64,000 nucleotides of DNA. Origin: Corynebacterium riegelii. GTDB taxonomy: Bacteria > Actinomycetota > Actinomycetes > Mycobacteriales > Mycobacteriaceae. The position numbers and the translations under genes were made by a program. Location: contig NZ_CP068159.1 of NCBI RefSeq assembly GCF_016728505.1, positions 1,798,001 to 1,862,000 of the forward strand. The letters run 5' to 3'. The notes beneath the pieces were generated by a model. It was not told where the DNA came from, ran no database searches, and was given only the letters and a program-made list of their open reading frames with translations. This document shows positions 1-7,821 of the stretch, piece by piece. Numbering within the stretch: position 1 is the first letter of the stretch; each line of letters starts with the position of its first letter.

Positions 1-91
1 GCATTTTCGTATTTTAGGCCTATTTACCTCGCGATTTGCGGCGTGGTTGTTGTGTCCTTTATTGTTAGCAAGTCGCAAACAAAGCGAGCGC

Positions 92-164
92 GCCCCGTTC
101 GTCTAGCGGCCTAGGACGTCGCCCTCTCACGGCGGTAACACGGGTTCAAATCCCGTACGGGGTA
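92..164 (+). tRNA. tRNA-Glu (anticodon CTC)
   Basis: A complete cloverleaf is visible: acceptor GCCCCGT pairs with ACGGGGT (first pair G:U, usual for Glu), the anticodon stem CGCCC/GGCGG carries loop anticodon CTC, and the T arm has CGGGTTCAAATCCCG. Discriminator base is A at 164. CCA is not encoded. A strong terminator follows directly, and the accessory region begins downstream of its 3' end. Confidence 0.95.
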
Positions 165-170
165 CAACGC

Positions 171-208
171 AAAACCCTCGATCCGGACTCACCGGGTCGA
201 GGGTTTTT
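171..208 (+). terminator. Rho-independent terminator of tRNA-Glu
   Basis: The arms AAAACCCTCGA and TCGAGGGTTTT, extended by TCCGG/CCGG, form a long stem with a short loop and end in a T run. It starts 6 bases after the tRNA. Confidence 0.9.
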
Positions 209-362
209 AGGGTTAATCGAGGGTTAATCGACAAGTACGCGGGGGTGTTGAAGCCAAGCCTGATTCAAATTTTGTCGGAGGCGATGGCAACGACACTGCC
301 GGAGTTAGACGCAGTGCAGCAGTGCCCGTGATGATCAGCCCGCATCATCAGGACCGTTTGGT

Positions 363-989
363 TTAGAAAGGGTGAGCTTTCAATGTGGACGGGATGTAAT
401 TCTGGCCTGCAAGCCAAGACGCTGCAGCTGGATTCATTGAAGTCAACAGCCGAAGTGATGCTCTGTGGAACCAGATGACCTCCCTATGGTCCAAGAGTGG
501 TTCCAAATGGTTTGCTCTATTGCGAGCGTGTCGGACAGTATTGGCCCAGTGGTAGATAACCGTGTGGCTCTCGTGATCGTGCCCCCTACTGTTCCTTGCG
601 GAGAAACTGTGCTTAAGGGCGTGTTCCCATAAGTATCTTCGGGGATTAGTCTCCATAGTGTTGGGCTGGGGGAGCAGGTAGGTCCACGACCCAAAGGTTA
701 ACCCTGCGACTAGGTCATCGTGCGTATACTGGGTTATTGGTTTTTTGAAGTTTCCATGTTCGTCCTTCAAGGCTGGGAGCGCTGACTTCCAGAGCGGACG
801 CTTTCCTGGGCGGTTTATGATCTGGGCTAATCTTGGTGCGGGATCCGTCAGCCAACCTGCTGAATAAGAGTTAACCCGTCCCGGCGTAGTCACTTCTTGT
901 TTTGTATTCCAATCGGTGAGCGCTTGGTCAATTGAGTTGCGGAGCTGTACTTCAACCATGCCTGTAGTTGCGGCCACAGCCCTCGACAT
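363..989 (-). CDS. Abi-like (Abi_2) HEPN protein, probably 5'-truncated
   Basis: The product resembles Abi_2/AbiD/F abortive-infection proteins, whose HEPN domain is thought to act as a ribonuclease in phage defence. The ATG-started 208 residues keep the conserved VEVQLRNSID segment near the N-terminus and a HEPN R-x4-H motif, RNRANH (about 157-162), followed by EPLLD. Reading upstream of the ATG in the same frame (to about 1034) still gives family-like sequence, including ALELYLWN. No ATG, GTG or TTG precedes it before a stop at 1071-1073. The conserved first residues of the family (an RF..YL segment) are absent, and a transposase remnant begins there on the other strand. I infer that the 5' end was lost by insertion or recombination. 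It may be inactive or start internally. Confidence 0.6.
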   Translation of the reverse strand: MSRAVAATTGMVEVQLRNSIDQALTDWNTKQEVTTPGRVNSYSAGWLTDPAPRLAQIINRPGKRPLWKSALPALKDEHGNFKKPITQYTHDDLVAGLTFGSWTYLLPQPNTMETNPRRYLWEHALKHSFSARNSRGHDHESHTVIYHWANTVRHARNRANHLEPLLDHREVIWFHRASLRLLTSMNPAAASWLAGQNYIPSTLKAHPF

Positions 990-1045
990 GTCGATATTCC
1001 ATAGGTATAGTTCAAGAGCCTTCCGCCGATCCCCAAAGGCACCGT

Positions 1046-1572
1046 CGCCTACGCATCCACTCGATCCTGATCAGATCTGGGCCCGCGTAGTTGCCTATAA
1101 TCAGGCGCACAATCCACAAGCTGCATCCGACATGCTAAACGGCCCCGCGGAAGCGGCAACTTCACACGAGGCCAGCACCGATGACATGGCAGCTCAGCAA
1201 GGCGTACCTCCCACCGATGCCCCTACGTTAACGGTGCCTACGACAAATTCAACAAACTATTGGGGCATCCCAGACCAGCTCTGTGTGAGCAAAGATGGCG
1301 TTGTACGCGTGTGCGGCTTCGGTCTCTACATTGGCCTGAGGTTTAAAAATCGCAGACTCTACTCCACGGTCACAGTCGATAACATTGCGGAGTTCTACAC
1401 GGCCCACGATGGTGAATTCCTCTTCAGCGTGCCACTGCCGATCACGTTAAGCCACAGACCAGCAGGTGGTCAGGTCAACATCAACCTCGTCGAAGGAATG
1501 AAACATCGCCGACCACCGCAGATGAACCCGAACCTATCCAAACCCCGGCCGAAACGCAGGCTACAACCATGA
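1046..1572 (+). pseudogene. Transposase C-terminal remnant (IS481-like)
   Basis: The frame contains WARVVAYNQAHNP, which looks like the WV.YYN..RPH segment that ends DDE integrase cores. A small beta-rich C-terminal domain follows (GVVRVCGFGLYIGLRF ... FLFSVPLPI), of the kind that closes IS481-type transposases. No catalytic core is present upstream, where the sequence turns into the truncated Abi gene on the opposite strand. The frame is open further left, but that part is antisense to Abi. I infer a 3' remnant of an old IS. The family call rests on the C-terminal pattern only. Confidence 0.5.
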
Positions 1573-1597
1573 GCCGCTAGAAGTGTCCAAGAACACC

Positions 1598-1634
1598 ATG
1601 GAGTCCGTGTCCAAAAAGAGACCGGACTCCATGT
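1598..1634. repeat. Inverted and direct repeats at the 3' side of the transposase remnant
   Basis: CATGGAGTCC and GGACTCCATG form a 10-bp inverted repeat, and each arm is followed by a TGTCCAAAAA-like word, so the segment is also directly repeated. Its position right after the transposase stop suggests IS end sequence. Confidence 0.4.
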
Positions 1635-1678
1635 CCAAAAACCCTATGGACATAACAGAGATGCGCTAAGCCTTCCGC

Positions 1679-1709
1679 ACCATTCTGTAAACGATGTTTA
1701 CAGAATGGT
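1679..1709. repeat. Perfect 14-bp palindrome with 3-base loop
   Basis: ACCATTCTGTAAAC, loop GAT, then the exact reverse complement GTTTACAGAATGGT. No T run follows, so an operator or element end is as likely as a terminator. The rest of 1573-1917 contains only this, the repeats just before it and short GTATGC/GCATAC words. I see no gene there. Confidence 0.6.
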
Positions 1710-1948
1710 GGAAGCTCGCGTGGGTTGAAAAGAACTGGACGCCTCGACGTTATATCAATCAATGTATATCGCGTACACAATGAACACGGTATGCGATAGG
1801 CATACGCGAGTGGCAAGACCAGCCCTGCGCCGCCATCGTTAAGCGTTCGAGGACAGTGGGCAGCGGTGGCGTATGCGGGGTATGTGTCAGGCATATGGTA
1901 TTCAACAAATTTCTATCTGAATCGGCCTGACTTTTTGAGAGTGGCGTG

Positions 1949-2881
1949 TTACGCGGCGTGAAGGCCTGCGTGGTTTTCTCGTTGGTAGTTGGTGTAGTGC
2001 TCGATCGGCGGGATATGCCCGAGCGAGGAATGCAACCGCTCGTGATTATACCAGTGGACCCATCCGGCTGTGGCGCGTTCCACCTCACTCCAGTTCGTCC
2101 ACGTCCCCGCTTCGAAATCAATGAGTTCAGACTTGTACAGCCCGATCGTTGACTCCATCAGACCGTTGTCGTAAGCGTCGCCGACGGTGCCGATGGACCC
2201 ATCCATCTGGTGGACGGCCAGCAGCCGGCGGAGATCTGTGGAGGTGTACTGTGAGCCCGCATCCGAGTGATGGATCACCCCGGCCGAATCAAAGTACGGG
2301 TCCTGGCGCTGGCGTATCGCCAGTGCCTGTCGCAGCGCACGGATGACCAAAGATTTCGTGGCTCGGGTGTCCACGACATACGCCAGGATCTCACGGGTGA
2401 ACACGTCGGTGACAAAAGCCACGTAGCTGAAACCGCAACTGGTGTGCACATACGTGAAATCCGCGACCCACCACTGATCGGGACGCTGAGCCTGCGACCA
2501 GGCCCGTTGAATACGATCCGGGAAACGCTCGGCGGAGGGATCAGCAACGGTGGTGCGTGTGGTCTTGCGTCGGAGTACACCCGCGATTCCAAGGATATTC
2601 ATGAGGCGTTGCACCTGGTCACGGCCGATGTTCCAGCCTGCCCGGTGGGCGGCTTTCCATAGTTTTCGTCGCCCGTAGACCCGCCGATTGGCCCGCCACA
2701 GCTCAAAGAGCCGGTGCGCGGTGTAAGCCTCATCCAGCTCGGCAGGGGTGGGCCCGAAACCACGGGCCTGGAAGCGGTAGAACGTTGCTGGTGAAATAGC
2801 GTATTCATGCTCATTGAGCACGCGGCACATCCGCTCGATGGAATACAGGTGCCGGTGAGTGCGGAGGAAGTCCACAATCAC
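1949..2881 (-). CDS. IS3-family transposase OrfB (DDE integrase core)
   Basis: The catalytic subunit carries an HTH_21-like N-terminal segment (YSIERMCRVLNEH) and an rve integrase core with the expected acidic residues: D in WVADFTYV, D in HHSDAGSQYTS and E in NGLMESTIGLYKSEL. The C-terminus has the usual WYNHERLHSSLG motif. Its own start is GTG at 2881, overlapping the OrfA stop as GTGA. In IS3 elements the active protein is normally an OrfAB fusion made by -1 frameshifting. The OrfB frame is the -1 frame of OrfA and stays open back past a run of six T (2912-2917, coding strand) that could serve as the slippery site. The 3' part is repeated at 4943-5368. Confidence 0.92.
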   Translation of the reverse strand: MIVDFLRTHRHLYSIERMCRVLNEHEYAISPATFYRFQARGFGPTPAELDEAYTAHRLFELWRANRRVYGRRKLWKAAHRAGWNIGRDQVQRLMNILGIAGVLRRKTTRTTVADPSAERFPDRIQRAWSQAQRPDQWWVADFTYVHTSCGFSYVAFVTDVFTREILAYVVDTRATKSLVIRALRQALAIRQRQDPYFDSAGVIHHSDAGSQYTSTDLRRLLAVHQMDGSIGTVGDAYDNGLMESTIGLYKSELIDFEAGTWTNWSEVERATAGWVHWYNHERLHSSLGHIPPIEHYTNYQRENHAGLHAA

Positions 2882-3201
2882 TTTAGTTTGCGGTCGAGCT
2901 CCGCCTGGGCGAAAAAAGCTGAGGCCAGTTTCAGGATCTCGTTGGCTTCTTTGAGCCGGGCATTTTCCTTGCGCAGGGTGATAAGTTCCGCGTCTTTCTC
3001 GGCATCGGATTGCTCGACGGCGGCGTCTACCTTCTTCTCTTCTGCGCGTACCCAGTTGCGGATAGTCGATGTTTTGATGCCGATGACAGCTTCGACAGCG
3101 CGTAGTGCGGCTGCCTTGGATGAAGCGCCGTCAGCGAGCTCCTCGAAATACAGGCGCACCGCCCGCTGGCGGGTCTCCTGGTCGTAAGGGCTGATAGCCA
3201 T
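2878..3201 (-). CDS. IS3-family transposase OrfA (helix-turn-helix)
   Basis: A 107-residue DNA-binding subunit. A helix-turn-helix lies in the first 55 residues (ETRQRAVRLYFEE ... TSTIRNWVRAEE), followed by a leucine-zipper-like helix (LRKENARLKEANEILKLA). The C-terminal FFAQAELDR is typical of IS3 OrfA. A good ribosome site (AGGAGG) lies just upstream of the ATG at 3201. The stop overlaps the OrfB start by four bases. Confidence 0.9.
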   Translation of the reverse strand: MAISPYDQETRQRAVRLYFEELADGASSKAAALRAVEAVIGIKTSTIRNWVRAEEKKVDAAVEQSDAEKDAELITLRKENARLKEANEILKLASAFFAQAELDRKLK

Positions 3202-3320
3202 GATGTTCCTCCTGTGTTACATCATGCCCTCTCACCAACCCAGGCCGGTTTAATCTGTTCCGCTGCGGAAACGTCTCACTTATGCGACGATAGAAAACGT
3301 TCCATCGCAAATAAATCTTG

Positions 3321-3947
3321 ATGATTCAATCATTTGATTTGAGGATTTCTTTGAGGAAAAAGCGTTTACGCAACATTTTTGCTTCTGCTGCCACAGCAGC
3401 ACTCCTAGTTTCTTTTCCGGGCGCAGCGAGCGCAGAACCGACAGTCGATAAGGCTCTCAAGATCGCCCAGGATGAGCAGGTCGTTCAGGAATTGGAAGGG
3501 ATGCCGGAGCTTCCTAAAGCTCCCGAAGAACGTCGCGCACTGCTTGTCGACGCCGGATTCGTTAAATCTGACGAGCGGAGCGAACACGGTTATACGGTGG
3601 AGACCTACCGCCTTGAAGATGCCAATGGGGTAGTCATCGAATACGACGTGATTCTCCCGCCCGAGCCGGGAACGATTGTGCCGTTCATCAACTTTGAGTG
3701 GGACTGGGGTCCGCGGGTTTACATGACCGGCGCTGAGTTTTGGTCCCTGGGCGCCTCTGGATTTGCTGGCGCATTGTGCTCGGTTTTTGCCGGACCATGG
3801 TGGGGAGCCGGCTGTTCCATGGCGGCCACAGCCGCCTGGAACAGAATTGCTGGCAATAACCGGATCCTGTCCGATCAAACTTGCTACGACCTCAGTCAAG
3901 CGCTCAACATCGGATGGGAACGAGCTCCCCAGGAGAAGTGCAGTTAG
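3321..3947 (+). CDS. Secreted small protein, possible bacteriocin-like precursor
   Basis: I do not recognise a named family. The N-terminus is a clear Sec signal peptide: basic RKKRLR, hydrophobic core, cleavage likely after ASA (about residue 38). A charged middle section follows. The last ~70 residues are unlike the rest: rich in Gly, Ala and Trp, hydrophobic, with four cysteines (two near LCSVF and GCSMA, one in TCYD, one in the last two residues). That architecture resembles a leader plus a cysteine-containing hydrophobic bacteriocin, but this is inference. ATG 3321 has no clear ribosome site. TTG at 3351, with GAGGA five bases before it, also gives a complete signal peptide and may be the true start. 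The IS3 end at 3252 is only about 70 bases upstream, so the promoter may have been altered. Confidence 0.6.
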   Translation: MIQSFDLRISLRKKRLRNIFASAATAALLVSFPGAASAEPTVDKALKIAQDEQVVQELEGMPELPKAPEERRALLVDAGFVKSDERSEHGYTVETYRLEDANGVVIEYDVILPPEPGTIVPFINFEWDWGPRVYMTGAEFWSLGASGFAGALCSVFAGPWWGAGCSMAATAAWNRIAGNNRILSDQTCYDLSQALNIGWERAPQEKCS

Positions 3948-3956
3948 TCTGAAAAA

Positions 3957-4280
3957 ATGAAAGACTCGCTGCTCACACAAAAGTCCAAGGGGCGTCGATT
4001 AGCTATGGCGCTAGCGCTAGTCTCGGTCCTGGGGGCTGGCGTTTACGTGATTGTTTCAAAGGGTTTTTCGGCCTCTGGAGCCGTCCTTTTCGCTGTAACA
4101 GCACTTCTGATGCTCTATCTGTGCTGGAAGCCAGATCAAAAGGCGGCCCCTTCTGCAGGGGTCATCGCGGTTGGGGCAATTGTTTACGCCTTACCTCCAG
4201 GCGTCGTCGTGGCTTCATCTAGCTTCGGCGCGGGGCTGATGATAATCGGAGTGGTAATAGCCGCCTCACGCCTCTTTTAG
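3957..4280 (+). CDS. Small multi-TM membrane protein, possible immunity partner
   Basis: 107 residues with a short basic N-terminus and about four hydrophobic segments (roughly residues 15-34, 39-56, 66-83 and 88-105). It begins nine bases after the stop of the secreted Cys/Gly-rich protein, so the two are very likely cotranscribed. Small multi-span membrane proteins directly downstream of bacteriocin precursors often confer self-immunity. That is the only basis for the suggested role. No family motif is recognised. Confidence 0.6.
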   Translation: MKDSLLTQKSKGRRLAMALALVSVLGAGVYVIVSKGFSASGAVLFAVTALLMLYLCWKPDQKAAPSAGVIAVGAIVYALPPGVVVASSSFGAGLMIIGVVIAASRLF

Positions 4281-4371
4281 CGGGCTTTCCACCCTATTTA
4301 AGCAGTACCGCCAAACTCTCGGACGCGTTCAAAATGTGCCCCGAGCTAAATCAGGAAACCGGCCCTCTTAG

Positions 4372-4773
4372 CTCCGAGGGGTTTTCACTTCCTCGCTTTT
4401 CGCTCTTGAAAACTGGGGTGTCGCGGTACACGACACGGAACTAGGGAAGTGGTCCATCGAGCACAAGTTTGACCGGGCGCGGTACTTGAAGTCGAAGCAC
4501 TACGGGTATGGCAACGGGAACGAGTGGCGCACTGTTGCCAGCGGGTACAGCCGGCAAATCGCGGAGGACGAGTTCAAAATCGGGACGGTTGTGAACGACT
4601 TGCGACCCATCAGCGCGAAAGGCGGGACAATCCTCTTGCCGGTTCCGATGGAGCTGAAAGAAGCGTGGAAAGACGTTCTGCCGAGCCAAGCAATGGTGGA
4701 GGGCCGGCTAAGCAAGGCGGAAAGTGACGAGTGGTTTGCCAACTTGAAGCGACGTCGGGAGTGGCTCAACTAA
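4372..4773 (+). pseudogene. 3' fragment of an unrecognised gene
   Basis: An open frame runs from just after a stop at 4369 to 4773 and reads as coherent protein (NWGVAVHDTELGKWSIEHKF ... LPVPMELKEAWKDVLPSQ ... LKRRREWLN). It has no ATG, GTG or TTG until TTG 4486, which falls inside the coherent part. I conclude it is the C-terminal part of a larger, probably phage or plasmid gene whose 5' end is gone. I cannot name the family. The right flank is the CATATG repeat cluster and then the truncated IS copy. Confidence 0.4.
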
Positions 4774-4785
4774 CCAGTCGAACGT

Positions 4786-4863
4786 ACCATATGCAGCGTG
4801 ACCAGCATATGCTGTGAGCATATGCGACGCAGCCAACCCGGCGCTAGCACGCGCAAGCATATG
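4786..4863. repeat. Cluster of CATATG palindromes
   Basis: Four CATATG-centred words occur within about 75 bases, one of them the perfect 12-bp palindrome CAGCATATGCTG (4803-4814), another GAGCATATGCG. The cluster lies between the gene fragment and the truncated IS. It could be an old operator or iteron-like site. I see no gene in 4774-4932. Confidence 0.4.
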
Positions 4864-4932
4864 AAGGGCCGGCAAGCGTAGCCATGAGCCAGCAGTGGTT
4901 TGGAACGTGTTGGAGGACGACGGCTAGCGCAG

Positions 4933-5399
4933 GGCGTATGTCGTGGACACCCGAGCCACGAAATCTTTGGTCATCCGTGCGCTGCGACAGGCACTGGCGA
5001 TACGCCAGCGCCAGGACCCGTACTTTGATTCGGCCGGGGTGATCCATCACTCGGATGCGGGCTCACAGTACACCTCCACAGATCTCCGCCGACTGCTGGC
5101 CGTCCACCAAATGGACGGGTCCATCGGCACCGTCGGCGACGCCTACGACAACGGTCTGATGGAGTCAACGATCGGGCTGTACAAGTCAGAACTCATTGAT
5201 TTCGAAGCGGGGACGTGGACGAACTGGAGTGAGGTGGAACGCGCCACAGCCGGATGGGTCCACTGGTATAATCACGAGCGGTTGCATTCCTCGCTCGGGC
5301 ATATCCCGCCGATCGAGCACTACACCAACTACCAACGAGAAAACCACGCAGGCCTTCACGCCGCGTAACACGCCACTCTCAAAAAGTCAGGCCGATTCA
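4933..5399 (+). mobile_element. Truncated second copy of the IS3 element (OrfB 3' end)
   Basis: The sequence matches the complement of 1918 to about 2380, with a few synonymous differences in the transposase. It encodes the last 142 residues of OrfB (VVDTRATKS to GLHAA) in the plus direction, ending at 5368. It stops at the same terminal base as the full copy (CAGGCCGATTCA) and is again followed by ATC. The 5' 870 bp of the element, including OrfA and the first catalytic Asp, are missing. It cannot transpose itself and forms an inverted pair with the intact copy. Confidence 0.9.
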
Positions 5400-5542
5400 A
5401 TCATTTCCTGCCCGTGCTTTATATGTTTCAAATCGAGGATCCGACAAGGCTTCCACGAGAGAATCGATAGTTTGCTTTTTCATAAGATCTGTCTTACACT
5501 AAGGGTCATAAGATGGGTTAAAAACCGTAAATATTGGGAAAT

Positions 5543-5576
5543 ACCGCCGACATTTCTCGGCGGGTTTCCTTTTTCC
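5543..5576. terminator. Hairpin with T run (probable terminator)
   Basis: CCGCCGA and TCTCGGCGG form a strong stem with a CATTT-type loop, followed on the plus strand by GTTTCCTTTTT. The arrangement suits plus-strand termination, though no intact plus gene precedes it. The segment 5400-5655 shows nothing else. Confidence 0.6.
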
Positions 5577-5655
5577 GGAGCAAATCCGTGGAACACTAGG
5601 GGGTTGGATTCTTGTTTTCCAAGGCGTCGGCTGTGTTTTCGGGTTGGAGGTGGGT

Positions 5656-5919
5656 TTAGCGGCCGCGGAGCCCGTCGTCGATTGTCCAGCCGGCCAGCAT
5701 GTTGTCCATGGTCTGGTTGTATAGCGCGTACTGGTGAGCTTGTTGCTGTTGACACCGAATGGCGGCGTTTTGCGCGGCTTGCTCTTGGCGCATCGCAGCG
5801 TTGTGAGCGCGAAGTTCTTCGGTCTGCTGCTTTTGGAGCCGTTCAACGATGTACAGATGCAGCGCATCGGAAACCGTGTTCGCGCGGTGGTTTTCGATGT
5901 GTGCAATAACCGCTGCCAT
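5656..5919 (-). CDS. Small coiled-coil protein, unknown function
   Basis: 87 residues, mostly one predicted helix rich in Gln, Ala and Glu (VERLQKQQTEELRAHNAAMR), ending GWTIDDGLRGR. No family is recognised. Coherent sequence (RFFPANQASPER) continues just upstream of the ATG before a stop. Together with the membrane ORF immediately upstream (5962-6216), this suggests both may be parts of one original gene: two TM segments followed by a coiled coil, now separated by a frameshift or small deletion. Confidence 0.4.
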   Translation of the reverse strand: MAAVIAHIENHRANTVSDALHLYIVERLQKQQTEELRAHNAAMRQEQAAQNAAIRCQQQQAHQYALYNQTMDNMLAGWTIDDGLRGR

Positions 5920-5961
5920 TCGTTCCGGTGATGCCTGGTTCGCTGGAAAAAACCGTCAGCA

Positions 5962-6216
5962 TTAGCAATCTGGAAGGCCTGCACTGCTGCTCGCTTTTCC
6001 CGGGCATAGCGGGGAAGCGAGTGCTGCGAGGGCAAGGAGCAAGCACAATGCACGCTTCGTGTCTTGGAACGATAGGAAGCGGATGTCCGTCACAATCCAC
6101 GCCATCAGATACGCGAAGCCGATGGCATAAACCGGAAACCAAAAGGTCGGGTCTGGCTTTACCATCGTGATAAGCGAGCGCTTCTCGGGAGCCCTCATGT
6201 TTTGATTCTCGGCCAT
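5962..6216 (-). CDS. Small membrane protein, possibly the N-terminal half of a broken gene
   Basis: 84 residues with two hydrophobic stretches (PTFWFPVYAIGFAYLMAWIV and ALCLLLALAALAS). The C-terminus after that looks abnormal (PLCPGKASSSAGLPDC). The downstream coiled-coil ORF begins in another frame about 40 bases later with sensible sequence, so a frameshift is likely. Function unknown. Confidence 0.35.
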   Translation of the reverse strand: MAENQNMRAPEKRSLITMVKPDPTFWFPVYAIGFAYLMAWIVTDIRFLSFQDTKRALCLLLALAALASPLCPGKASSSAGLPDC

Positions 6217-6428
6217 GCGGTTCTGGGCCCGTACGATGGACTCATCAGCTTGGTAGGCCTTTAATCAGAGCTGGTGCAGATGCCTCGGACGTTGGAGTAG
6301 GGGTGCGCGATAGTTCGCGGAGCCTCCAGAGGAGGATTTAGCGGTAAAAGGCAGCAGTTGTGCTGTACGCGGAGTGCACAGTGGCGGAGAAATTCAGCAC
6401 CAGCACGCAAGTACTTTCCCTCACATCC

Positions 6429-7106
6429 CTAAAGCTCTTGCGTGGTACAGATCTGGTTTGCAGTGGTCGATTCGTGGGGTTCGGCGCTGCGGTCGTATTC
6501 GTCCGGGTTGAATTCGACCGAGTCGATGATCTTCTCGATCTCTTTATCGGACAAAGTGGTGGCCGCGATCTCGAGGCCAGCGGCACCATCGGCGCCGGAG
6601 GAGACGAATACCCATGCGCCTTGACGGTCTCACCTTTGGAGCCGTTGGTGGTCCAGGTGTTCAGCTTGGCTTCATCAGCGTTTTTGATCTTGAGATCGCG
6701 GGATTCGCCGAGTTCAAACTCTTTGCCGTGTGGTGCTGAACATGGCGTTCGCTTCGAAGTAGCCCATGGTTGCCATGGCGGTGGAGCCCTGCCCTTGGTT
6801 GGAGCTCATACGGGCGATGTCCGTGGGGTTTTCTTGGTCATTGGCCTATGATGTGGTGAATCCGTTCATGGTGGGCTTGAAGTTGGGGTTCTCGGTCCAG
6901 CCTTCTGGAAGCTCGATAGAGATGCGGCCTTCTTGGACGCGCTGCATGCCCTTGGTGTCGGACTGAGAGGAGTCTTCCGAAGCCTGGACGTTGTCAGATT
7001 CGGCGGAGTCGGCGGCATCGTCGGAATCGCCCAGGCTTCATGAGCTCAGCAGGGCGGCGGAGGTGAGAAGAACGGTGATTTTGGCTGCGATGGAAGCTGG
7101 ATTCAT
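6429..7106 (-). pseudogene. Decayed LpqN/LpqT-like lipoprotein
   Basis: The minus strand from ATG 7106 gives a lipoprotein signal (IAAKITVLLTSAALLSS), but the codon expected to be the lipobox Cys is TGA (codon 23, 7040-7038). Codon 87 is TAG (6848-6846). One frameshift lies near ...MFSTT, after which KEFELGESRDLKIKNADEAK resumes, and a second near ...ETVKAHG, after which VFVSSGADGAAGLEIAATTL resumes. The segment RISIELPEGWTENP plus the later domain resembles the LpqN/LpqT family of mycobacterial and corynebacterial lipoproteins. The family call is moderate. The broken state is plain. Confidence 0.75.
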
Positions 7107-7210
7107 GTTTCTCTCCAAGGTTCGGCTTTTGCCATGCGGGTAATGGGGAAGGTGAGCTGTGTCTCGTTAACTGAACGGGCGCACGGAAGGATGCAGCTAG
7201 GCTTTTGCCT

Positions 7211-7621
7211 ATGAAACCTGAAGCGATTCTTGGAAGCTTGCTCGCCGGCGCGATAGGCATTCCAGTACTGACGGTGTTGCTCAACAGCGTCATTGATGAT
7301 CCGGAGTACTGGTCGGCGATCAGCGCGGTGACTATGGCGGTGGGAGCGACGTTGGTTACCGCGTGGATTGGTGTCCTTGGTGTGTACCTTCTCGTGGTCT
7401 CACGCAGGGAGCCAGTGGGCACCGGCGTTTTGGTTACAGCCTTGGTGGGTGGCGCAATGCTGCTCATCGGGTTCGGTTCGACAGCGCTTGCCTCGTGGGA
7501 AGAAGTGCAGGCGGGTCAGGCGCTGCCGATCATTAATCTCTTCATTTTCTTGATTCCGTTGGGGCTCGTCGTCGTGGCCGTTGCCTTTCTTATGGCTTTG
7601 GTCAGCAAGAAACGGAGTTAG
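7211..7621 (+). CDS. Small four-TM membrane protein, unknown function
   Basis: 136 residues with four hydrophobic segments (about residues 8-25, 35-62, 73-92 and 105-128) and a basic tail SKKRS. ATG 7211 is preferred over the in-frame TTG six bases upstream. The gene converges on the CPBP fragment with their stop codons overlapping. No motif is recognised. Confidence 0.6.
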   Translation: MKPEAILGSLLAGAIGIPVLTVLLNSVIDDPEYWSAISAVTMAVGATLVTAWIGVLGVYLLVVSRREPVGTGVLVTALVGGAMLLIGFGSTALASWEEVQAGQALPIINLFIFLIPLGLVVVAVAFLMALVSKKRS

Positions 7622-7821
7622 ATGCCCACCATCACAATGATCTGAACCAGCACGTTGTTACATATGTGCAGGATGACACCGGCCCACAGTGAGCGGTGCC
7701 ACCGGGTGACCAGGGCGAAGGACAGGCCAGCAGCGAAGAACGTGTAGACGATCGCAGCCGGCGCGACATGCGCGAGACCTAACACGAGCGATGAGAGCAG
7801 CACGCTGGCGGCCGCGGGCAT
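7618..7821 (-). pseudogene. CPBP/CAAX-type intramembrane protease, C-terminal fragment
   Basis: 67 residues hold the last conserved parts of the CPBP (Abi/CAAX protease) family: LGLAHV with the second-motif His, and LWAGVILHICNN with the H-x3-N motif. The first motif (EE-x3-R) and the N-terminal helices are missing, and no related frame is visible upstream. It is a remnant of a gene about three times longer. Confidence 0.65.

Larger units (their letters stand above)
1918..3252 (-). mobile_element. IS3-family insertion sequence (intact)
   Basis: Two overlapping transposase frames sit between imperfect terminal repeats. The left end begins TGAATCGGCCTG and the right end, reversed, begins TAAACCGGCCTG. 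A second similarity block (GAGAGTGGC/GAGAGGGC) follows. The element is about 1.33 kb, usual for IS3. The flanking bases ATC at 1915-1917 and ATC at 3253-3255 are a plausible 3-bp target duplication. The left boundary is confirmed by a second copy at 4933-5399 that leaves homology at the same base. Confidence 0.85.

Noticed and set aside
4361-4388. Terminator after the small TM gene
   Set aside because: CCCTC/GAGGG with an eight-base loop and GTTTT is possible, but the stem is short and overlaps the fragment that follows.
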